From contig JBGSKY010000026.1 of the NCBI GenBank assembly GCA_041740995.1, positions 1 to 64,000 of the forward strand: a stretch of 64,000 nucleotides of DNA, in the 5' to 3' direction. Shown here piece by piece: positions 1-6,235 of this stretch; within the stretch, counting starts at the first letter, position 1, and each line of letters opens with the position of its first letter. The notes under the pieces were generated by a model. It was given only the letters and a program-made list of their open reading frames with translations, was not told where the DNA came from and searched no databases. The translations under genes and the position numbers were made by a program. Source of the DNA: JBGSKY01 sp041740995 (GTDB taxonomy: Bacteria; Planctomycetota; Planctomycetia; Pirellulales; Pirellulaceae).

Positions 1-704
1 AGGAGGCCGCGTTTACCGGTAGCACTTTGCTAAATTTACTGGCTGAAAAACGGAAAAAGTCGAGCTTAGGGTATCCGCGATGCATTCGGCTTCATTTCTG
101 GCTGGGATCACGACAGTCAAAAGCTTGTGCGGCACGCAGTCTTTCATTTGTTGACTGTTTCATCCTCTGATTGGACTAGTAAAAGAACGACATGGAGAAA
201 ATCATTGAAAATGGATACTTGGAACGGTGAAGCCTAGGGAAACACAATGATTACAGGCTCAAGAGACTAGCAAGCGATTTGACGACGTAGATTCCTTCCG
301 GGTTGTCATCGACATATTCGTCGAGCATGCTACAAAAGAATGCAGTTGCGATTGGCAAGCATGGTTCGCTCGCAACTTTTTTAAAGCCAGCCATTGGATC
401 GCTCTTCGACTGGCCCAGGCTGTCAGCACTGCGGCCTTATTGTCTTCCGAAATTCGCCTCTTAGCCTGCCAGCAACTCGCGTGTCCGAGTTCTCGTCTTG
501 TAACGCTGGCGACCATGTCGGCTTTGCGTTGCATCGATCACATGCGGTTGACCGGCTACGGTACAGAACAGCTTGCCGAAGTCGCGCACTAGCTCCAGCC
601 AAACTTCCGAATCAATCCCCAACCGCTTGAAAATTGGAGCCGCATTTTTAGGTGTTGCTCCGCGTTTGTCTCCTCGAAATTGCCGAGTGTCCCTGAGAGT
701 TTTC
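1..704. other. Gene-poor left edge, no recognisable intact gene
   Basis: Frames here are short and mutually overlapping. A plus-strand frame open from base 3 to a TGA at 171-173 could be the tail of a gene cut by the window edge, but its translation resembles nothing I know. The only stretch with protein-like character is the minus-strand tail described separately at 251-436. I see no tRNA, terminator or repeat. Confidence 0.4.
251..436 (-). pseudogene. C-terminal remnant of an unidentified protein
   Basis: On the minus strand a frame of 61 codons runs from just after an in-frame TAA (plus 437-439) to a TAA at 251-253. It ends in a natural-looking tail containing LDEYVDDNPEGIYVVKSLAS. There is no convincing start or ribosome site; an internal ATG would give only about 45 residues. 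A different minus frame (259-534) reads through the same DNA and may hold the upstream half after a frameshift. I read this as the decayed 3' end of a gene of unknown function. It could also be a small intact ORF; confidence is low. Confidence 0.3.
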
Positions 705-1037
705 CTACCACCTTACCTTAAAGTAAATTTTCAATGTTGCTTCGACTATGTTGCTGGCTTGGATGCCGTAAGGAACTACAAAAAAAATTTCACTCTTCTT
801 TGAATCATCGAGAGGGATCGACCATCCGAATTGTTCCGTTTGAATCGGGCGATAATGAGTTATCGTAAATTCACCAAACGGCATAAAAAACTGTTCACTC
901 ACATGATCGCTTTCGGAAAACGAATTTACGTTTGAATAAATCTGATTGAGTACTAAAAACTCCCTACCTATAAATAATAGCATTAGCAATGACACAGGAA
1001 TAAGCAACAACTTATAGCGACTCAAAACTTGCAGCAT
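705..1037 (-). CDS. Small membrane-anchored hypothetical protein
   Basis: A 110-residue protein with one N-terminal hydrophobic segment (about residues 9-27, rich in Leu/Ile/Val) followed by a polar domain of some 80 residues, so probably a single-pass protein with its C-terminus outside the cytoplasm. The ATG is preceded on the minus strand by AGGAATCAGGGAC, a usable ribosome site with GGGA about six bases upstream. It overlaps by 16 bases a 61-codon frame lying immediately upstream (1022-1207), which could be a translationally coupled partner. I do not recognise the family. It lies in a debris-rich region and may itself be a remnant. Confidence 0.45.
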   Translation of the reverse strand: MLQVLSRYKLLLIPVSLLMLLFIGREFLVLNQIYSNVNSFSESDHVSEQFFMPFGEFTITHYRPIQTEQFGWSIPLDDSKKSEIFFVVPYGIQASNIVEATLKIYFKVRW

Positions 1038-1207
1038 GTCCCTGATTCCTCATCAGTTATTTGTTCCGTGTGAAAATATGTACCGCCATGACCGGTCGGT
1101 CTGAATTCATAATCAACAGCCCAACTTTTGTAGCGAGTGAGCAATGGGTAGGGCAAAATTCTCTCAGCATTAGCATAGCACTTTCGATATTCGAAATGAA
1201 TTTGCAA
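1022..1207 (-). CDS. Possible small ORF or gene remnant upstream of the membrane protein
   Basis: This is a 61-codon frame opening with TTG directly after an in-frame TAG. Its translation (for example YKSWAVDYEFRPTGHGGTYF) has ordinary protein composition. Its last 16 bases overlap the ATG of the next minus-strand ORF, as in coupled genes. There is no good ribosome site and no family recognised. It could equally be the 3' end of a decayed gene. Confidence 0.22.
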   Translation of the reverse strand: MQIHFEYRKCYANAERILPYPLLTRYKSWAVDYEFRPTGHGGTYFHTEQITDEESGTCCKF

Positions 1208-1299
1208 CTACCAGCATGGGGACACAGCAAAATATTGACTGGTGATCCGGTTTTGGTAGCCTTTTCGGGTTCTGTCAATTAATTCCAAGGAGGTTTCTT

Positions 1300-1404
1300 A
1301 TGGCTCGGCTGGCCCGTGTTGAAGTCTTTGCGCCCGACGAAGTTGCGATCGTGCATGTCATGAATCGGACTGTGCGGCGGTGCTTCTTGATGGGAAACGA
1401 AAAT
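1300..1404 (+). pseudogene. N-terminal fragment of a REP-associated (IS200-like) transposase
   Basis: The first ~34 codons (MARLARVEVFAPDEVAIVHV, then MNRTVRRCFLMGNE) match the N-terminus I know from planctomycete REP-associated tyrosine transposases, which normally run to about 250-350 residues. A good ribosome site, AAGGAGG, lies upstream (1288-1294). After codon 34 the frame passes through a CCCCTAAGGGG palindrome (1405-1415) and then enters Rhs-type sequence, so the catalytic His-hydrophobe-His motif and Tyr are absent. The promoter and start survive but the enzyme does not. A short chimeric peptide could still be made. Confidence 0.6.
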
Positions 1405-1419
1405 CCCCTAAGGGGTCAG

Positions 1420-1645
1420 GCCTCTTTGATGGTTGGGTCAACCGAAATTGACGCGTTGCCGCCCATTACCTACGACACCTCTGGTCGAAAAAAGACGGAA
1501 GGATTGACGATCTCTAGTCAGACTTACACGACTACGATCGGTTACAATTTCCGTAGCGAGCTGACGCAGTTGACTTATCCAGACGGGGCGACTGTCAATC
1601 GTGATTAAACCGATCGAGGTGAATTGTGGCGGGTCTTTCTGGAGA
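1420..1645 (+). pseudogene. Rhs/YD-repeat protein fragment A, interrupted by TAA
   Basis: In the same frame as the transposase fragment, the translation becomes Rhs-like: ITYDTSGRKKTEGLTISSQT, then GYNFRSELTQLTYPDGATVN. The frame stops at a TAA (1606-1608) but continues unbroken afterwards as TDRGELWRV, which is how these Rhs repeats go on. The TAA therefore most likely replaced a Tyr codon (TAT or TAC) in an NRD-Tyr-TDRGE stretch. The match fades after about 1640, where repeat-rich DNA begins. Full Rhs proteins have over a thousand residues; this is a small internal piece without core or toxin tip. Confidence 0.6.
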
Positions 1646-1920
1646 AGTAGTAAGACCCCGATGAGCTTGCTCGTCGGTGAATGAGCTTGGTGATCTAACA
1701 CGGCGACGACGCACCAGAAGACCCCAACGGGTTTACCCCGTTTGGTGAATCAGCTTGATTGAAACGTCAAAGAACTTTCGCTCCGGTGGGATAAACCCAC
1801 AACGGGGGCGGGAGGCGTTGCGGTGACAGGGTTAGCTGACGAAGCTTCGCTCCGGTGGGGTAAACCCACAGCGGGGGCGGCAAGATAGAGTGCAATCTTG
1901 CCCAAGACGTTTCGGTAAAG
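1645..1920. repeat. REP-like hairpin repeats inserted between two Rhs fragments
   Basis: This stretch separates Rhs fragments A and B. It holds two 35-base direct repeats at 1777-1811 and 1846-1880, differing at two positions. Each contains the hairpin GTGGG-N5-CCCAC in the context CTCCGGTGGG(A/G)TAAACCCAC. A third, related hairpin AACGGG-TTTAC-CCCGTT lies at 1726-1742. The shared core, read on the opposite strand, is GGGTTTACCCC or close to it. Clustered short palindromes next to a REP-associated transposase start fit REP/BIME-type elements. That identity is inferred. Confidence 0.55.
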
Positions 1921-1923
1921 TGT

Positions 1924-2134
1924 TTTGACGGTGATGGTGGCCGAATGACTGGTTCGACTTACGACAACGGAGTGATCGAGAGCCGCACTTTCGGTACTGA
2001 CAATACATTGACCGCCATCAACTTCGGCGGTACCGGCACTGCGATCGGCAATCTGGCTTATGGCTGGGATGCCAACAAGAACAAGACGTCCGAGTCGATC
2101 GCGGGCCATCTCAGCTTTACCAAGTTTTATGATG
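1924..2134 (+). pseudogene. Rhs/YD-repeat protein fragment B
   Basis: From about 1924 the frame reads FDGDGGRMTGSTYDNGVIES, then RTFGTDNTLTAINF, IGNLAYGWDANKNKTSESIA: classic YD-repeat sequence that would follow fragment A in an intact Rhs protein. It breaks down after 2130, where the frame passes into unrelated sequence and stops at 2266-2268. Together with fragment A it represents the ruin of one Rhs-family surface protein. There is no start, signal peptide or C-terminal toxin domain here. An ATG at 1945 gives an ORF of 107 codons, but I doubt it is translated usefully. Confidence 0.6.
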
Positions 2135-2378
2135 GGGGAAATCGCAGGATAAAGTCTCCAATACTGCAACGGTGTTGCAACGTGTTCGAGCGAATTCTCT
2201 GCGAGGCCGATCAGTTTTATCAGCAGTCTGCGCGTCCATCCTCAAAGTGTCTTTGCCTTTGGTTTTGACTTGACAAAAATCTAAAAACGTTGCGCGGGAT
2301 TTATTGCCGAGCCCGATTGTCACGAGTACACTGACGACCTCGTAACCGCTGAATTCGAACTAACCTTGAGTATTCCTC

Positions 2379-2708
2379 ATGTCCAATCGACGTCCTTTGA
2401 TGCCGGGCACTTTGAATCTTCTGATCTTGAAGTCGATTGGCGAGCGTGGGTTGCATGGATTGGAAATTCAACAGCGCATCGAGATGAACTCCGGAAAGGT
2501 GTTCGGAGTTGAAGAAGGATCGCTCTATCCTGCTTTGCATAGGCTCGCCAACGAAGGATTGATATCGGGAGAATGGGCCATCACTGAGCAAAAGCGTCGC
2601 GGCAAGTACTACAAGCTGACATCTAAGGGAAAGAAGCGACTGCACATGGAAATCGAAAGTTGGAGGATTTGCTCGGAAGCGATCGAAAAAGTGCTTAGCT
2701 TTGCTTAG
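2379..2708 (+). CDS. PadR-family transcriptional regulator
   Basis: A 109-residue winged-helix regulator. It begins with the PadR pattern LMPGTLNLLILKSIGERGLH, in which helix 1 is followed by GLEIQQRI, then the recognition region VEEGSLYPALHRLANEGLIS and the wing with KRRGKYYKLTSKGKKRL. Length and order fit the short PadR subfamily (usual 100-115 residues). It is followed after about 40 bases by a permease-prefix protein. That pair is a familiar arrangement in planctomycetes and acidobacteria, where PadR is thought to repress the downstream gene. The effector is unknown. Confidence in the family is high; the regulatory target is inferred from adjacency. Confidence 0.9.
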   Translation: MSNRRPLMPGTLNLLILKSIGERGLHGLEIQQRIEMNSGKVFGVEEGSLYPALHRLANEGLISGEWAITEQKRRGKYYKLTSKGKKRLHMEIESWRICSEAIEKVLSFA

Positions 2709-2748
2709 CCTTTTTCTCAGGGCGTAGTCTTTATATTAGGCGGTGCGT

Positions 2749-3858
2749 ATGAGTGTTCGAGACATTCCCGGTTTCCTGCAGGCGACGTTTCTTGGCGACC
2801 TACGTTCGACTGAAAATCTAAATGCGGAGATCGAAGAAGAGTTGCTGTTCCACATCCAGGAACGCAAAGATCGGCTGATGGCATCGGGTCTTTCCGAAGC
2901 GGAATCGGAAGCCGAGGCACGTAGACGTTTCGGCGACTTTTTCGACACACGGCAACAGTGCATCAAGAGTTACCAACTGGGCTTGAACCTTGCGTTCAAG
3001 CGTTTCGCGATCGCCACGCTGTTGGTTGTCACGACGATTGTTTCAACGCTCTACACCGCCGAACGGTTGCGGCCGGTGAAGAGCATCGAAGATCACCTGA
3101 GCCAACTGTTCGCGGATTTGAACAGTTCCATAGCTTCACATCGCCATGCGGCGGTCATCGATGCTCTGGATCTGGCAAGTAACAGTAAGTTGACCTCGCT
3201 TCGCCAAGAAATTTACACGCGTGTCAGTTCGCTGCCGCTCCCCGAAGTCATCGCCCATCTTCAGGACGTGGCGTTGGATTCGGAACTCGAAAACGGCTTA
3301 CGGCTATCCGCCATCGAATCGCTTGGAATCATTTCTCTTGAGGTTCCAGCAGTAAATCAGTTCCTGCTCGAATCGGGCAAGTCGCAAACGGATTCCCAAA
3401 TTTGCAAAGCGATGTTGGCCCAAGTCGTCGATCGACTCGATTGTCCGGCACTTCAGTCGCTTGTTCGTGCCGACGATGTTTCTCGGACCGCCAAGTTGTT
3501 TGGACTAATCGAGCTTCAATCGCGGTGCGGAAAGAGCTTTGAGGAAAACGCCATTTGGTTGGCGGATTCAGAGGTCTTGCTTACTGCTAGATCGCTCGTC
3601 CTGACGACTTCCGAAAACGAAGAGCAAATATCGATCGTGAAACTGTTTCGCGAATGCAAATGCCCGCCGGTTCGCGACTGGCTTTTGGACCTGCTCGATC
3701 AGCCAGTTCAGCATGGCTGCTTGGTTCACGTTCTTTTCGATCTTGGGCAATACGTGAACGATGAAGTAGTGGCCCAACGGATGGAGGCATTCGCTCAGGG
3801 TGCAGATGTTGCGATTCAAAATCATATCAAACGGTCGCTAGCGTTGCGGACCAGATAG
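2749..3858 (+). CDS. Permease-prefix-domain membrane protein with helical-repeat tail
   Basis: 369 residues from the ATG at 2749, which has TTAGG nine bases upstream; a GTG at 2743 is the alternative. Residues ~8-75 resemble the permease prefix domain: an acidic/basic helical region with ERKDRLMASGLSEAESEAEA, RRRFGDF. One transmembrane segment follows near residues 84-105 (FAIATLLVVTTIVSTLY). The rest is Leu-rich and helical, with pieces like LRLSAIESLGIISLEVPAVN that suggest HEAT-like repeats. The ABC-permease body that normally follows this prefix is absent. It is probably an inner-membrane partner controlled by the upstream PadR protein. The function is unknown. Confidence 0.7.
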   Translation: MSVRDIPGFLQATFLGDLRSTENLNAEIEEELLFHIQERKDRLMASGLSEAESEAEARRRFGDFFDTRQQCIKSYQLGLNLAFKRFAIATLLVVTTIVSTLYTAERLRPVKSIEDHLSQLFADLNSSIASHRHAAVIDALDLASNSKLTSLRQEIYTRVSSLPLPEVIAHLQDVALDSELENGLRLSAIESLGIISLEVPAVNQFLLESGKSQTDSQICKAMLAQVVDRLDCPALQSLVRADDVSRTAKLFGLIELQSRCGKSFEENAIWLADSEVLLTARSLVLTTSENEEQISIVKLFRECKCPPVRDWLLDLLDQPVQHGCLVHVLFDLGQYVNDEVVAQRMEAFAQGADVAIQNHIKRSLALRTR

Positions 3859-3936
3859 CCTGCGCTGTCGACGCAGCGGCTACGGGAATATCCCTGACGT
3901 GTACAGCTGCTCTAACCGAAATTCGGATCGCACTTT

Positions 3937-3973
3937 CGAAGCCGTCCAAAGCCGTCCGAAGCCGACCGAAGAC
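3937..3973. repeat. 10-base tandem repeat, about 3.7 copies
   Basis: Successive units CGAAGCCGTC, CAAAGCCGTC, CGAAGCCGAC and the partial CGAAGAC occupy the gap between the permease-prefix gene and the regulator pseudogene. They are imperfect and short. They could be simple slippage or a cluster of binding half-sites; nothing else in the 211-base gap stands out. Confidence 0.7.
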
Positions 3974-4081
3974 TTACGGTCGCGATTGTCTCGGAATTTG
4001 TGATGAAGGGGGTTCCAGTTTGCATCACGTCTGGCTAACCTAGGCTATCTTTGTCAGCGACTTTCCTCATTGGCCGTTCGC

Positions 4082-5239
4082 ATGTCCACATCGAAGCAGG
4101 TCGTCCTTCTGATTGAAACGTCCACCCAGTTTGGGCGCAGCTTGATGGCGGGCGTCTCGGAGGCGGTTCGCGGTCAGCTCGATTGGCGGATCCATCACGC
4201 CGAGTTTGATTTCCATCGCGAACCACCGACCTGGCTCGACTCGATCCCTCCCGACGGGATCATTTCCCGAATCACCAATCCGTCGCTGGTCCAGTACGCC
4301 CGCCGCACCGCAACTCCGCTGGTCGAGCTGACCGAACACGGCATCGACCACGGCTTGCACGGCATCTACACCGACAACCAAGCGATCGGCACCATGGCAG
4401 CCGACTACTTATTGGGACGAGGATTTCAGCATTTCGGCTTTTGCGGTCACGAGTCGCTGGATTGGTCGCACGGTCGGCGTGAGGCGTTCATCGAGCGATT
4501 GAGTTCACGCGGGTTTCCCTGCGTTGATCTGCTGACGCCTCCGCCGGACAGCCAGGGCGGGAACCCGCTTCTTGATCGCGCAGTGGCCCGGTGGTTGGCC
4601 AGTGCGCCTCAACCGCTCGCCGTTTTTGCGTGCAACGATGGGCAGGCGACGCGAGTGCTGCGGGTTTGCCAAACGCTCGGGAAGCGCGTGCCCTAACAAG
4701 TCGCGGTGCTGGGCGTGGATGACGACGAGGTCCAGCGGCGATTGGCCGCTTGGCCGATCAGCAGCATCGAGCCCGGGGCATCAATGATTGGCTACCAAGC
4801 CGCAAACACGCTGGCAATTTTGATGGACGGAAAATCGGTGGAGCCACGACTTCGGCGGGTCCAGCCGACGGGCATCACGACTCGCCAGTCCACCGACATC
4901 TATTCGCTCGACGACCGTGAGTTGGCGGCGGCGATGAGTTACATCCGTGAAAATGCGTGTTGCGGAATCAACGTGAACGACGTGCTCGACAGCGTCGCCA
5001 TTTCGCGAACGGCCCTGGAGAGGGGCATTCGACGACTGCTGGGTCGATCGCCCAAAGAAGAGATCCGGCGGCTGCAGCTTGCCGAGGTCATTCGCCTGCT
5101 GACCGACACCGATCTATCGCTCGGCGAGATCGCCTACCAATGCGGTTTCAAGCACTCCGAATACCTCAGCGTTTTCGTGAAACGGGAGACCGGCAAGACG
5201 CCGAGCATGATCCGCAGGGCAGATCCACCACCAGTTTAA
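4082..5239 (+). pseudogene. XylR-type AraC/LacI hybrid regulator with one in-frame stop
   Basis: Read through, the frame encodes 385 residues, the normal length for XylR-like regulators. Residues 1-~270 form a LacI/periplasmic-binding-like sugar-sensing domain (VVLLIETSTQFGRSLMAGV, then LLGRGFQHFGFCGHE, QVAVLGVDDDE). Residues ~280-385 form an AraC-type double helix-turn-helix (DVLDSVAISRTALERGIRRL, LSLGEIAYQCGFKHSEYLSV). Codon 205 (4694-4696) is TAA directly before CAAGTCGCGGTG; in relatives I expect Glu here, so a GAA-to-TAA change is the simplest cause. The two open halves are in the same frame, so this is one broken gene, not two. It stands at the head of the sulfatase/GH43 locus and would be its natural regulator. 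A sequencing error or stop readthrough is the alternative. Confidence 0.85.
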
Positions 5240-5370
5240 CGCAAATTCTCAAGCCATTAGACGCGGTTTCTCAATGTGCCGCTGCCCTAGACAGGCTACC
5301 ATAAGCAATCTAGGTCAGCGTCAGACTTTCGCCACGCGGCACATTCGTCATCAAAAACGGAAGACAAATT

Positions 5371-6228
5371 ATGAAATCGAGTTTACGAGGCATGATCGCA
5401 GTCGCGATCACGTTAATGCTCTCGCTTGGGATTACGGAGCAGGCAAATGCGGACTTTATAATCAATGTGGACTTTGGGCCTGTGGGTAGCCCCCTGTACA
5501 GCGGCGCTGGAGCGGCGACTTTCGGTGGCCTTGGTCAAACCTGGAATGGTGTCAGTGCCGATACTGCAACTGGGTTACTCAACAGCACAGGGGCTGCAAC
5601 GAGTGTCAATTTGGCAATATTCGGGGGCTCAGGTTTCTCCAATCAACCTTCATCGTTGAATTTGGCTGGCGCCGACGCGTTGATGCAGGACTACCGCTTC
5701 ACGTTTGGTAGCCGAAGAATCGACATCACCGGATTGACCGCAGGTGACTCGTATGACATCTACATTTACTCGGCCGGGAACGGAACTGCGGCCAATCAAG
5801 GCTCGCAATTCTTTATCCCTGCCGTCACCGGTGGAACAACCTACTCGCCCACGCTTGATGTATTTGGAACGGCGGCAAATCCCGAAACAACCGCAAGCGG
5901 TGCTTCGAGCCTCATCCTCGGTGTCAACTACCAGCGTTTTACCGGCATTATCGGAAGTTCGGGTCTGCTATCGTTCGAACAAGGACGTCGCATCGGCGAA
6001 ACCGGTGGCGGGCAAGTTATCAACGGATTTCAACTTCAAACGGTGACCGCCGTTCCCGAGCCATCGTCGATGGCCGTTCTCGGGATCGCTTGTGTCGGTG
6101 GTGCAATCGTTCACGTCCGAAAACGACGTCAAGCCGCCAAGGTATGGTGGTTCAATGGATCTTCCCGAGTCGAACTGGAACGCGACTCGTACTCACGCGG
6201 TGGCGTTTTTTTCATTTCTTCAAACTAG
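5371..6228 (+). CDS. PEP-CTERM sorted exported protein
   Basis: 285 residues with a signal peptide (MKSSLRGMIAVAITLMLSLG, cleavage near ANA-DF), a Gly/Ser/Thr-rich beta-type domain, and the PEP-CTERM tripartite end: VPEPSSMAVLGIACVGGAIV then the basic cluster RKRRQ. In this family an exosortase removes the tail, releasing or anchoring the protein. GGAAGA lies about eight bases before the ATG. Oddly, 28 residues (AAKVWWFNGSSRVELERDSY...) follow the basic cluster, where these proteins usually end within a few residues. That suggests a lost stop codon or a 3' frameshift. It sits seven bases before the beta-helix/sulfatase gene, so the two are probably co-transcribed. The ligand is unknown. Confidence 0.8.
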   Translation: MKSSLRGMIAVAITLMLSLGITEQANADFIINVDFGPVGSPLYSGAGAATFGGLGQTWNGVSADTATGLLNSTGAATSVNLAIFGGSGFSNQPSSLNLAGADALMQDYRFTFGSRRIDITGLTAGDSYDIYIYSAGNGTAANQGSQFFIPAVTGGTTYSPTLDVFGTAANPETTASGASSLILGVNYQRFTGIIGSSGLLSFEQGRRIGETGGGQVINGFQLQTVTAVPEPSSMAVLGIACVGGAIVHVRKRRQAAKVWWFNGSSRVELERDSYSRGGVFFISSN

Positions 6229-6235
6229 GTCTCTC

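Noticed and set aside
1777..1880. A CRISPR array
   Set aside because: There are only two 35-base repeats with one 34-base spacer, each containing a strong hairpin, and no cas gene is in the window.
4706..5239. A separate AraC-type gene starting at GTG 4706
   Set aside because: It is in the same frame as the upstream half, separated only by one stop codon, and the domain boundary lies inside the sugar-binding domain, so it is the second half of one broken gene.
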